Assembly (NCBI GenBank): GCA_963780165.1
Contig: CAWABB010000006.1
Coordinates: 1 to 64,000 of the forward strand
DNA from: CAWABB01 sp963780165
GTDB taxonomy: Bacteria; Bacteroidota; Ignavibacteria; UBA10030; UBA6906
Length of the DNA stretch: 64,000 bases
Direction: 5' to 3'
A program made the translations under genes and the position numbers. Of the stretch, positions 27,516 through 36,006 are shown piece after piece (the stretch's first letter is position 1; the number at the start of each line of letters is the position of its first letter). Below the pieces are notes generated by a model, which was not told the origin of the DNA, ran no database searches, and saw nothing but the letters and a program-made list of their open reading frames with translations.

Positions 27516-27587
27516 GATATTGTCAAGCCAACCCGTCAGATCATGGCCCAGACAGACCACTCTGATTGCAGCGTGCGGTCAGCCCGA

Positions 27588-28913
27588 CTACGCCTTGTGC
27601 AGATTTGGCGTCCCTGCCGGGACAACATTGCGCGAATCGACGATGGGCACGCCGAGCGCCGCGAAGTTCACGGTCTTGTACTCTTCATGCGCCGTAGCGA
27701 CCAGCACCAGGTCGTACTTGCCCGTGATGGGCACCGACTTCCGGCCGGCGTACTTCGCGAATTCGCGCGAGGGCCGGATCTCCGGGATGTACGGATCGTT
27801 GTACTCCACCGTCGCGCCCTTCGCCTCGAGCTTCTCAATGAGATGATAGGACGGCGATTCGCGGTCATCGTCCACGTTCGCCTTGTACGCGAGCCCGAGC
27901 ATGAGGATCTTCGACCCCTTCAGGGACTTGCCCTGCTCGTTCAGTACTTCCATTACGCGCTGCACCACGAAATCGGGCATCCCGGTGTTCACCTCGCCGG
28001 CGAGCTCGATGAACCGGGTGGAAACGCCGTACTCTCTCGCCTTCCATGTCAGGTAGAACGGGTCGATGGGGATGCAGTGCCCGCCCAGGCCGGGGCCCGG
28101 ATAGAACGGCATGAACCCGAACGGCTTGGTCTTTGCCGCCTCGATCACTTCCCACACATCGATGTCCATCTTCATGAACGCCATCTTGAGCTCGTTCACG
28201 AGGGCGATGTTCACGGCGCGGAATGTGTTCTCCACGATCTTTGTCGCCTCCGCGGCACGGGCCGAGGAGACGGGAACGGTCCGTACGATCACCGCGCTAT
28301 ACAGCGCATCGGCAACAGCCAGCCCCTCCGGCGAGGTCGCGCCGACGACCTTGGGAATCGTTTCGGTGGTGTAGTCTGTCCGGTTGGGATCCTCGCGCTC
28401 CGGAGAGAATGCCGCGAAGAAGTCCCTGTCAGCCTTCAGCCCGCTCTTCTCGAGAATCGGGATCATGACCTCGTCGGTCGTGCCGGGATACGTCGTGGAC
28501 TCGAGGACGATGAGCTGTCCGGCGCGAAGCCACGGCGCGATCGCTTCGCACGTGTCGACGATATACGACATATCCGGTTCGCGGTTCTTGTTCAGCGGCG
28601 TCGGCACGGCGATCAGCACCGCATCGCACTCGCCCATGCGGTCGTACTTGTCGGTCGCCGCCATCTTCCCTGTGTCGACGGCCTTCTTGATGCGCGAGGC
28701 GGGGATGTGCTTGATGTACGATTCCCCCTTCATGAGCGCAACGGATTTCTTGGTGTCGATGTCGAAGCCGATGACACGGAACCCCTTCTCGACGAACGTG
28801 AGGACGAGGGGAAGTCCGACATATCCCAGGCCGATCACCCCGACCACGGCCTGCTTGGATTTGATGCGGGAAAGGAGGTCAGCGCTGTACTGGGCAGCTG
28901 TTGGCATGTGCAT
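27588..28913 (-). CDS. UDP-N-acetylhexosamine 6-dehydrogenase (WbpA-like)
   Basis: 441 residues from ATG 28913 (a second ATG at 28907). GLGYVGLPLVLTF dinucleotide motif (about 30-42), VPTPLNKNREPDMSY, ESTTYPGTT, FSPEREDP, PGPGLGGHCIPIDPFYL with the catalytic Cys, GLAYKANVDDDRESP: the UDP-GlcNAc/ManNAc dehydrogenase branch rather than UDP-glucose dehydrogenase. Makes a uronic acid for capsule, O-antigen or exopolysaccharide. It precedes ugd and UXS on the same strand, but no glycosyltransferase or export gene is nearby. The longer open frame to 29051 has no family similarity. Confidence 0.92.
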   Translation of the reverse strand: MHMPTAAQYSADLLSRIKSKQAVVGVIGLGYVGLPLVLTFVEKGFRVIGFDIDTKKSVALMKGESYIKHIPASRIKKAVDTGKMAATDKYDRMGECDAVLIAVPTPLNKNREPDMSYIVDTCEAIAPWLRAGQLIVLESTTYPGTTDEVMIPILEKSGLKADRDFFAAFSPEREDPNRTDYTTETIPKVVGATSPEGLAVADALYSAVIVRTVPVSSARAAEATKIVENTFRAVNIALVNELKMAFMKMDIDVWEVIEAAKTKPFGFMPFYPGPGLGGHCIPIDPFYLTWKAREYGVSTRFIELAGEVNTGMPDFVVQRVMEVLNEQGKSLKGSKILMLGLAYKANVDDDRESPSYHLIEKLEAKGATVEYNDPYIPEIRPSREFAKYAGRKSVPITGKYDLVLVATAHEEYKTVNFAALGVPIVDSRNVVPAGTPNLHKA

Positions 28914-29163
28914 TCCGGTAGTCTGGTTGTAGGTTGTTCCGATGGTCCGGGCGTTCGTTCTTCTCTTGATGGCACCGGAGGGCTGGAAAGAACGCCGGTG
29001 AAAGTGACTGCAAGGTCTGAAGAAGTCCCTTCGCGCGATGTGACCTACCACACATTGGAACCCGTTCGGTCCTGCAACAGATCACGTTCGGATTATGAAA
29101 AATCAATTGCAATTGAGGGCGGAAGTCCTTACATGATAGCAAGTTAGAGGACTCCAGGACCCA

Positions 29164-29865
29164 ATGCGCATAGCGGTCATCTCAGACATTCACGGCAATC
29201 TGCCCGCCCTCGAGGCTGTCCTGGAAAAGGCCGACGAGCTGCACGCGGGGGACATCATGTGTCTGGGAGACACCGTCGGGTACGGCCCTTTTCCCCAGGA
29301 GTGCCTCGAGATCGTTCGCCGGCGATGCGACGTGGTGCTCCAGGGGAACCATGACAGCGGGCTGGTCGGCGAAACCTCCATCGAGGATTTCAATCATTAC
29401 GGTGTGCAGGCGATCCTCTGGTCGCGTGAGCGGGTCAACGTTGACGGCCATGATTACCTCAGAACGTTGCCCTTCATTCATGAGAAGGGAGACGCGACGT
29501 TCGTGCACGCCTCGCCGTCCGCTCCCGAGCGTTGGCGGTACGTTCTCTCGTTGCGTGCAGCGCATGAGAACTTCCAGGCCTTTTCGACCAGGCTCTGCTT
29601 CATCGGACACAGCCACGTCCCCGTCGTGATCCCCGAGGAAGGGAACATCAACGAGTACCACCCGGGCCACCGGCACCTCATCAATGTGGGGAGCGTGGGG
29701 CAGCCGAGGGACGGCAACCCGTACGCCTCGTTCGGATTGTACGACCCCGACGCCGACCTGTTCGAGCTGGTGCGTGTTCCGTACGATATCGCGAAGACGG
29801 CGCGGGCGATCCGGGATGCGGGGCTGCCGGAGTTCCTGGCCGCGCGGTTGTTCAAGGGGCTATAG
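29164..29865 (+). CDS. Metallophosphoesterase, YfcE/MJ0936-like
   Basis: 233 residues. All metal-binding motifs of the calcineurin-like fold are present: ISDIHGNLPAL, LGDTVGYGPFP, LQGNHDSG, FVHASP, IGHSHVPVV, INVGSVGQPRDGNP. The arrangement is that of small cytoplasmic cyclic or nucleotide phosphodiesterases such as MJ0936/YfcE; the physiological substrate is unknown. Divergent from the WbpA-like gene over a 250-base gap. A possible TTGCAA (29107-29112), 17 bases, TACATG (29130-29135) lies upstream. Confidence 0.9.
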   Translation: MRIAVISDIHGNLPALEAVLEKADELHAGDIMCLGDTVGYGPFPQECLEIVRRRCDVVLQGNHDSGLVGETSIEDFNHYGVQAILWSRERVNVDGHDYLRTLPFIHEKGDATFVHASPSAPERWRYVLSLRAAHENFQAFSTRLCFIGHSHVPVVIPEEGNINEYHPGHRHLINVGSVGQPRDGNPYASFGLYDPDADLFELVRVPYDIAKTARAIRDAGLPEFLAARLFKGL

Positions 29866-29887
29866 GCCGGGCAATCGCTCACGCGTC

Positions 29888-29916
29888 TTGCAGCAGTCGC
29901 CGAATCTTGGTATCTT
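29888..29916 (+). promoter_or_regulatory. Promoter of tRNA-Ser
   Basis: TTGCAG (29888-29893), 17-base spacer, TATCTT (29911-29916); start near 29,923, giving a 5' leader of about 75 bases before the tRNA. Confidence 0.55.
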
Positions 29917-29996
29917 AATCTTCGCCGTCAGGCAGGGCTGCCCGGGTTCGTGGCCGCGCTGATGATCCGGCAAGAGTTCGTCTCGCGTATCCGCCT

Positions 29997-30086
29997 GGAG
30001 AGGTGGGTGAGTGGCCGAAACCAACGGTTTGCTAAACCGTCATACGGGGTAAACTCGTATCGAGAGTTCGAATCTCTCCCTCTCCG
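29997..30086 (+). tRNA. tRNA-Ser(GCT)
   Basis: Acceptor GGAGAGG (29997-30003) pairs with CCTCTCC (30079-30085); discriminator G at 30086. The D arm has GGCCGAAACC, the anticodon stem ACGGT-TTGCTAA-ACCGT carries anticodon GCT (reads AGC/AGT), a long class II variable arm (CATACGGGGTAAACTCGTAT) follows, and the T arm has GTTCGAATC. CCA is not encoded (CCG follows). Confidence 0.95.
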
Positions 30087-30140
30087 CCGACAAGACGGAT
30101 TAAGAAGTAAGAATCCTCAGTTCTTAATTCTTAATTCACG

Positions 30141-30578
30141 TTGAATCCGACCTTCCCTTCTCTCGCTCGACAACTCGTCGACGTCCTTCTCGCAGAAGGC
30201 TTCATCGTCAAGCAGGCCCTCGGCGTCACAGGCTACCCTCAGCCGCAGCACTTCCCCAACGAATCGTTCGGACAGATGAACCCCCGGCGGCCTGCCGTCG
30301 TGGCGTTCGATCCGTCATTGAATCGGGAAGTGTTCGGGTTGGTGAGGACGACGAAGAAGGAGCTTGCGAGCGAGGACTCGCTCGAAGAGTACCATCTGTT
30401 CCTGGACAGAAACGAAGACGGCGGCCCTTCGGCCGCCGCTGTCTATGTCATTTTCCCTGAAGAACTGCTCGCGGAGTTCACGGGGATTCTAACGCACGAA
30501 ATCCATCCCGAGTACTGGCCCAGGATCGTCCCGGTACCCTATCGAGCCTCGAGCGACCCGGACCAGACATCCATCTGA
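30141..30578 (+). CDS. Hypothetical protein, 145 residues
   Basis: Starts at TTG 30141 just after a stop codon, so no upstream start is possible. The G/C-rich codon use matches its neighbours. No family recognised; it is soluble, with AVVAFDPSLNREVFGLVRTTKKEL, EYHLFLDRNEDG and ILTHEIHPEYWPRIVPVP. The pattern of strands and a central Lys/Glu helix suggests a small alpha/beta domain. It follows tRNA-Ser by 54 bases, of which TTCTTAATTCTTAATTCA is a short low-complexity stretch. Confidence 0.6.
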   Translation: MNPTFPSLARQLVDVLLAEGFIVKQALGVTGYPQPQHFPNESFGQMNPRRPAVVAFDPSLNREVFGLVRTTKKELASEDSLEEYHLFLDRNEDGGPSAAAVYVIFPEELLAEFTGILTHEIHPEYWPRIVPVPYRASSDPDQTSI

Positions 30579-30585
30579 AAGCGAA

Positions 30586-30634
30586 TGCACGATACGCCCC
30601 GCAGGCTCCTGCGTCCGCCCGCGGGTTTCGTGCA
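30586..30634. terminator. Inverted repeat between convergent genes
   Basis: TGCACGA (30586-30592) pairs with TCGTGCA (30628-30634); inside, CGCAG/CTGCG forms a further short stem. Situated between the ends of the plus-strand hypothetical gene and the minus-strand transglycosylase gene. Confidence 0.4.
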
Positions 30635-30649
30635 GAGCCCCGCCACTCT

Positions 30650-32893
30650 TTACCTGGTCCCTTCGTTCGTGCGAATCACCAGTTCCTGTCCGGCATAGAT
30701 CCGCCTGCCATTCAGGTCATTCCACGCCTGCAGATCCTTCGCCGTCACTGCGTACGCCCGGGCGATGTCCCAGAGCGTATCTCCCTTCTTCACGACATAG
30801 ATCGTCTGGCCGCCTGATTTCCCGGCTGGCTCCGGACTTTTCGGAAGCTGGCTCACGATCTTGACAGTGCGTGCATCGGTCATGAGGTTGAGCTCCTGCC
30901 CGGCGTAGATTTTCGAACCCTTCAGGTTGTTCCAGAGCTTGAGCTGCTGCACCGAGACCTGGTGCGCCTGGGCGATCCGCTCGAGGGTGTCGCCCGGCCG
31001 GACCACATACCTGTCCGCGGATTCGTCCGGCGACGAAGGCTTGCTCTGGCGTTCCGACGCCGCCAGTTCCGCCCGGTCCGCATCGTTCATCTTGTCGACG
31101 GCAGCGTACCTCTCTTTTTGCGAGGCCCGCACCCAGAGAGTCAGTTTCTGACCCGCACGGATCGGCTCCCCGTACGAGATATCGTTCCAGTTCCGGATGT
31201 CCGTCGCGCGGCAGGCGTACCACTCGGCGATATGACCCAGGGTGTCGCCCTTGCGTACCCTGTATGTCACGCTGACCCGGTCCTTCGGCACAGACTGTTG
31301 ACTGGTCTGCGCCCGCTTCAGTTCCCGGTCTACTCGCGAGCGGTTGGGTGCCTTTCGCTTGGTCGGCCGGTCATAGTCGTAGCTGCTCGATTGCGCAATG
31401 AGCGGCTTGTACCGTTCCGATGCTTTCGGGACAGGGATCACGAGCGTCTGCTTGACGCGCAGGCGCGCAGACTTCAGCTGGTTCGCTTCTGCAATAACGG
31501 TTGTCGGGATGCCGTAGCGTGTGCCGATCGTGGAGAGCGTCTCGCCCTTCCTGACCTGGTGCACAATCCAATCCCGCTTCTCGGTCTCGGGGATGGCCGC
31601 GTACTTCTCGGCAAAGACGGCGGAACGTCCCGGCGGGACCCGCAACCGGTACGAGCTCGTTCCGGGCGGCGTGCAGAACTGCACCAGCTCGGGGTTCAGA
31701 TCCTTCAAGGTCCAGACGTCCGTTCCGGCACACTCGGCCAGCGTCGCGAGATCCACGCAGTCGTCCACCGTCACGTGGTCGTACTGGAGAGGCGCGCCGG
31801 GCGTGATGCCGGAGAAGCCGTACGCCTCGGGATTCAGCCCGATCACCGTCACCGCGATGTACTGCGGCACGTAGTTGCGCGTTTCGCGCGGGAGATACCG
31901 CCGCATCGTCCAGAAGTCGGTCGTTCTGCTCCTGCGAATGCCGCGGTAGATCCTCCCGGCACCCGAGTTGTACGCGGCGATCGCCAGGTACCAGTCGTCG
32001 AATTCCTGATGGAGGTCGTTCAGATGGCGTGCCGCAGCGCGCGTCGCCTTCTCGAAGTCGCGGCGCTCATCCATCCAGAACCCGGTCCGCAGTCCGTACA
32101 GCCGGCCGGTCCCCTTCATGAACTGCCACATTCCCACCGCCCTCGCCCACGACCTGGCGTTCGGGTTCAACCCGCTCTCCGCCATCGCGAGGAACATCAG
32201 TTCTTCGGGGACGCCCTCCTCCTGGAAGATCGGTCGCATCAAGGGGAAGTAGATGCCGGCACGATACAGCCAGCGCTCCATGTGCTCCCGCCCCTTTGTC
32301 TGGAAGAAGGTGATGTTGCGCTCGACAAGCTCGTTGATGGCCAGCGGAACGGTCGTGCCGCGCAGAACGGTCGTTGGCGTGGCCGTGAGCGTGGAGTCGC
32401 TCACGTCCACGTCGAGCAGCTGGTTCATTTTCTCCCTGAGGGCAAAAATGGAGCTCCCGGGATCCAGGCTGTCGATTGCGGCTATGTAGGTTTCGTAATC
32501 CTGAACCACCGCGCGGCTCAGGTCGTTGAAGTCGCGGTTGTCTTCGATACCCGGGACGGTGCTGAGGCGGTCGAGCAGCTCGATGGCCGATTCAAACTGC
32601 ATCGCCGAACGGACACTGTCGCCGTTCTGCTCAGCGGAGATCGCGGACACGTAGTGCAGGCGGGCGCTCTCAAGCATGTACTGCAGGAGGGAGTCGTCCA
32701 TGACTGCCTCCGCCCCGACCAGACCGGGACCGGCTTCCATCGTGACCGTCGAATCCACGAGGGACGCCTTGAGGACCTCTCCCACTGTTTGCGTTTCGGC
32801 TGCTTCGGGCTGTTGTGCAGGTTCTTGCGACGCGCACCCGGACCACAGGATCAGCACGCCGGCGACGATGGTCTTGTGAATCAGACTTCTCAT
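30650..32893 (-). CDS. MltD-like membrane-bound lytic murein transglycosylase with four LysM domains
   Basis: 747 residues from ATG 32893. Lipoprotein-type leader ending SGCASQ (Trp at -3 of the Cys is unusual). An N-terminal helical region (about 60-190) precedes the SLT lysozyme-like domain, with catalytic Glu239 in FLAMAESGLNPNARS, then AVGMWQFM and AIAAYNSGAGR. Four LysM peptidoglycan-binding domains follow at about 443-487, 543-587, 628-671 and 698-741 (VRKGDTLGHIAEWY, VRPGDTLERIA, VKKGDTLWDIA). It cleaves peptidoglycan glycan strands in the periplasm; E. coli MltD has fewer LysM units. Confidence 0.93.
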   Translation of the reverse strand: MRSLIHKTIVAGVLILWSGCASQEPAQQPEAAETQTVGEVLKASLVDSTVTMEAGPGLVGAEAVMDDSLLQYMLESARLHYVSAISAEQNGDSVRSAMQFESAIELLDRLSTVPGIEDNRDFNDLSRAVVQDYETYIAAIDSLDPGSSIFALREKMNQLLDVDVSDSTLTATPTTVLRGTTVPLAINELVERNITFFQTKGREHMERWLYRAGIYFPLMRPIFQEEGVPEELMFLAMAESGLNPNARSWARAVGMWQFMKGTGRLYGLRTGFWMDERRDFEKATRAAARHLNDLHQEFDDWYLAIAAYNSGAGRIYRGIRRSRTTDFWTMRRYLPRETRNYVPQYIAVTVIGLNPEAYGFSGITPGAPLQYDHVTVDDCVDLATLAECAGTDVWTLKDLNPELVQFCTPPGTSSYRLRVPPGRSAVFAEKYAAIPETEKRDWIVHQVRKGETLSTIGTRYGIPTTVIAEANQLKSARLRVKQTLVIPVPKASERYKPLIAQSSSYDYDRPTKRKAPNRSRVDRELKRAQTSQQSVPKDRVSVTYRVRKGDTLGHIAEWYACRATDIRNWNDISYGEPIRAGQKLTLWVRASQKERYAAVDKMNDADRAELAASERQSKPSSPDESADRYVVRPGDTLERIAQAHQVSVQQLKLWNNLKGSKIYAGQELNLMTDARTVKIVSQLPKSPEPAGKSGGQTIYVVKKGDTLWDIARAYAVTAKDLQAWNDLNGRRIYAGQELVIRTNEGTR

Positions 32894-33237
32894 GAGGCCG
32901 GTTTCCCCTCGTTCCTTGGTTTCAGTGGCAAAAGGATTTATATGGTAAGGGCCACAGGAGGAAGAATCAAGCAAGTTCTGACCATATTCTCGGAATTGAC
33001 GTTTCTGGGCAGAATTGCCATTTTTCGCAAATTTCGTCGAGGTGCTCTCCCCTGTTTCCGAGTCCAAATAGGCCCCGGCCGCCACGCGGATAGATGGGTC
33101 ACACAATGCGTGCCAGCCACAACGAGCGGAAAAGCGGCGCCACGCTTGGTCATGTGACAGGCGTGCGGTTGGCCTTGGCCGCCCTTTTTCCCGATATGAA
33201 GAAGTGTGAGGTCGTTCCCGCCCGCTCCGTCATGTGC
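32894..33237. other. Leader region of the transglycosylase gene, no gene seen
   Basis: Non-coding by eye on both strands. An A/T-richer stretch with TATAAA (minus strand, about 32,937) lies 40-50 bases upstream of the ATG and may belong to its promoter, but no good -35 box at 17 bases was found. Confidence 0.4.
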
Positions 33238-33386
33238 CCTCCTGCAGGTCGGGCCATCAGCCGCAGAAGGTAGGGCCGTCTCCTGCAGAAGGTCTGGCCA
33301 TCACCCGCAGCATGCCGAGGCAAAACCCGCAGCAGCCCGCGGCATCACCCGCAGCAGGTCGAGGCGTCACCCGCAGCAGCCCGCGG
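33238..33386. repeat. Imperfect 22-bp tandem repeats
   Basis: About six units of 22-23 bases with the core CACCCGCAGCAG and ends alternating between CCCGCGG and GTCGAGG run from 33254 to 33386; a partial unit begins at 33238. They lie just after the carboxyltransferase stop codon (minus strand) and are not protein-coding. Units differ by several bases and have no unique spacers, so this is not a CRISPR array. Confidence 0.75.
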
Positions 33387-33392
33387 CGCCCC

Positions 33393-34940
33393 CTACAACG
33401 GAATATTCCCGTGCTTCTTCTTCGGGTTTGAATCCACCTTCGTGTCGAGCAGCTTGAACGCGCGAATGAGCTTCGGCCTGGTCTCCGACGGCTCGATGAC
33501 CGCGTCGATATATCCCCTGCTCGCCGCAAGATAGGGATTCGCGAACTTCTCCCGGAACTCCCGCTCCTTGTCCGCCAGCGCCCGCTCCCGGTCGGCCGAG
33601 GCTTCGATCTCCTTCTTGAAGATGATCTCCGCCGCACCCTTCGGACCCATAACCGCGATTTCCGCGCTGGGCCAGGCGAAATTCATGTCGCCGCGGATGT
33701 GCTTCGAGTTCATGACGTCGTACGCGCCGCCGTACGCCTTCCTCGTGATGACCGTGATGCGCGGGACCGTCGCCTCGCAGAACGCGTACAGCAGCTTCGC
33801 GCCGTTGGTGATGATCCCTCTCCACTCCTGATCGGTCCCCGGCAGAAATCCGGGCACATCCTCGAACACGAGGAGCGGAATATTGAACGCGTCACAGAAC
33901 CTGACGAAACGGGCGGCCTTCCTCGAAGACTCGATGTCCAGCACGCCCGCGAGCACCGACGGCTGGTTCGCCACCACGCCGATCACGCGCCCGGCCAGTC
34001 TGCCAAACCCGACGATGATGTTCTCCGCGTACTGCGGGTGAATCTCGAAGAAGCTGCCCAGATCCAGAACCTTCTCGATCACGATCTTCATGTCGTACGG
34101 GGTCGACGGGTTGTCGGGCACGATCGTATCGAGCTCCGGGTCCCTGCGGTCGGAAGGGTCAAGCGTTGGGATGAACGGGGGATCGTCCATCGCATTCAGG
34201 GGGAGGAAGTGCATCAGCGCGCGGACCTCCTGCAGGCACGCCGCCTCGTTGTCACACGCCCGGTGCGCCACGCCGCTTTTGGCCGCGTGCGTCAATGCCC
34301 CGCCGAGCTCTTCTGATGAGACCGCTTCGTGCGTCACGGTCTTCACGACGTTGGGTCCGGTGACGAACATGTAGCTCGTCCCCTTCACCATGAAGGTGAA
34401 GTCGGTGATCGCCGGAGAGTAGACCGCCCCGCCGGCGCAGGGGCCGAGGATTGCGGAGATCTGGGGGATCACTCCGGAGGCGAGCGTATTCCGCAGGAAG
34501 ATCTCTGCGTAGCCGCCCAGGCTCACCACCCCCTCCTGGATGCGCGCCCCTCCCGAATCGTTCAGCCCGATGACCGGGCAGCCGATCTTCATGGCGAGGT
34601 CCATGATCTTCACGATCTTCTCGGCATGGGCTTCGGAGAGGGAGCCTCCAAACACCGTGAAATCCTGGCTGAAGACGCAGACCGTCCGGCCATGGATCAA
34701 CCCCGTCCCCGTCACCACGCCGTCGCCGAGATAGCGCTGGCGGTCGAGCCCGAAGTCGGTGCTGCGATGCTGCACCAGCATGTCGAGCTCCTCGAACGAC
34801 CCCTCGTCCAGGAGGATCGTGAGCCGCTCGCGCGCGGTGAGCTTTCCCTTCTTGTGCTGGTCGTCGATGCGCTGCTGCCCGCCGCCGAGGAGGGCCTGTT
34901 CGCGCAGGGCGCGAAGGTGATCGCGGGATTCTCGACTCAT
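33393..34940 (-). CDS. Acyl-CoA carboxylase carboxyltransferase subunit (propionyl-CoA carboxylase beta-like)
   Basis: 515 residues from ATG 34940. Two crotonase-like halves: residues up to about 260 (KKGKLTARERLTILLDEGSFEE, VFSQDFTVFGGSLSEAHAEKI, NDSGGARIQEGV, GPCAGGAVYSPA) and the C-terminal half (FFEIHPQYAENIIVGFGRLAG, FVRFCDAFNIPLLVFEDVPGF, RKAYGGAYDVMNSKHI). Transfers CO2 from biotin to propionyl- or another acyl-CoA, or runs in reverse in methylmalonyl-CoA decarboxylase complexes. No biotin carboxylase or biotin-carrier gene is adjacent, so the holoenzyme partner is elsewhere. Confidence 0.93.
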   Translation of the reverse strand: MSRESRDHLRALREQALLGGGQQRIDDQHKKGKLTARERLTILLDEGSFEELDMLVQHRSTDFGLDRQRYLGDGVVTGTGLIHGRTVCVFSQDFTVFGGSLSEAHAEKIVKIMDLAMKIGCPVIGLNDSGGARIQEGVVSLGGYAEIFLRNTLASGVIPQISAILGPCAGGAVYSPAITDFTFMVKGTSYMFVTGPNVVKTVTHEAVSSEELGGALTHAAKSGVAHRACDNEAACLQEVRALMHFLPLNAMDDPPFIPTLDPSDRRDPELDTIVPDNPSTPYDMKIVIEKVLDLGSFFEIHPQYAENIIVGFGRLAGRVIGVVANQPSVLAGVLDIESSRKAARFVRFCDAFNIPLLVFEDVPGFLPGTDQEWRGIITNGAKLLYAFCEATVPRITVITRKAYGGAYDVMNSKHIRGDMNFAWPSAEIAVMGPKGAAEIIFKKEIEASADRERALADKEREFREKFANPYLAASRGYIDAVIEPSETRPKLIRAFKLLDTKVDSNPKKKHGNIPL

Positions 34941-35055
34941 GCCGTCTCCGGAATGAAGTGAGGAAAAGGACTCGGGATAGGGTGCCTGGTGCTCTTGCGA
35001 ATATCGCGCTCGCAATCCAGGAGGTCAAGCGTCGGGTGCGGAAGACGGAAGGGCG

Positions 35056-35997
35056 CTACACGCCGGGCGGGATCCCGCCAGCCTTCTGCTTCAGCATCGG
35101 CTTCTTGCTCTCCCAGTACACCTGCCCTGCCATCGCGCCAATCACAAAGACCAGCGACGAATAGTAGACCCACACCAGCAGGACAAGGATGAACGCGTAG
35201 CCGCCATACACGGTGCTGATGGCCGAGAAGTTCGACAGGTAGAGGGCAAAGAGCTTCGCAGAGACGATCCAGAGCACGGTCATGGTCACGGTCGAAACGA
35301 TGGCCGCGGTGCGCGGCGGCTTGGCGTCTGTCAGGTTGCGGTACACAATATAGAACATGACGGCGATGAGCACGTACACCACCGCCGACGGGAGCGAGCC
35401 TACCCAGTTCATGGAGTGAAGCTCGGTCCATATCGGGAACCTGGTGAGCATCCGGTCAAGCAGGTCCCCCGCCCAGAGCGTGAGGTTCGAGACAATCAGG
35501 AGGACCCACGCGACTGCCACGAACCCGATGTCGTGGAAGAAACTCTCGACCAGGTTCTTCGTGCGGCGGATCCCGTAGATCCGGTGAAGCACCGTGCGCA
35601 CCACGTCGAAGAGAAACGTCGCCGTCATGATCAGAACGGCAAAGCCCACGATCCCGAGTGACGTCCGGTACGAGACGATGTCGGTCACCATCTGGAGAAT
35701 CGACTGCTTGATGCTGGTGGCAAACGGCTGCTCCGGAAAGACTGTCGCAAGGACCGCTTCGAGCTTTCCCAGGCCCTGTTCCGACGACCGCAAGAGGATG
35801 CCGAGCGCGGACGCCGAGATGAGGAGCAGCGGGACCATCGTGAGGATGGCGCTGAAGGCGATGCCAGAGGCAAACAGAAGGATGTCGCCACCCGCGATCC
35901 GGCGCATCAGCGGCTTGAACGGGAACTCCGTGATCTTCAGATACCGGATGTAGATCGGGATGAGCCGGCGGATGCGGGTAATATTCAGGGCGCTCAT
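35056..35997 (-). CDS. YihY/BrkB family inner-membrane protein
   Basis: 313 residues with about six membrane helices. Family features: GIAFSAILTMVPLLLISASALG near the N-terminus, a SIKQSILQMVTDIVSYRTSLGIVG loop, ATFLFDVVRTVLHRIYGIRR, TVTMTVLWIVSAKLFALYLSNF and YGGYAFILVLLVWVYYSSLVFVIG at the end. Early annotation as ribonuclease BN is not supported; these are membrane proteins of unknown transport or envelope role. It starts 10 bases after the helicase stop, so it is co-transcribed with it. Confidence 0.92.
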   Translation of the reverse strand: MSALNITRIRRLIPIYIRYLKITEFPFKPLMRRIAGGDILLFASGIAFSAILTMVPLLLISASALGILLRSSEQGLGKLEAVLATVFPEQPFATSIKQSILQMVTDIVSYRTSLGIVGFAVLIMTATFLFDVVRTVLHRIYGIRRTKNLVESFFHDIGFVAVAWVLLIVSNLTLWAGDLLDRMLTRFPIWTELHSMNWVGSLPSAVVYVLIAVMFYIVYRNLTDAKPPRTAAIVSTVTMTVLWIVSAKLFALYLSNFSAISTVYGGYAFILVLLVWVYYSSLVFVIGAMAGQVYWESKKPMLKQKAGGIPPGV

Positions 35998-36006
35998 GGA
36001 CCGAGC

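Noticed and set aside
32894..33106. N-terminal extension of the transglycosylase to 33106
   Set aside because: The added 71 residues have no leader; the ATG at 32893 starts directly with the lipoprotein signal.
33238..33386. CRISPR array
   Set aside because: Units are contiguous 22-23-mers with no unique spacers and no cas genes nearby.
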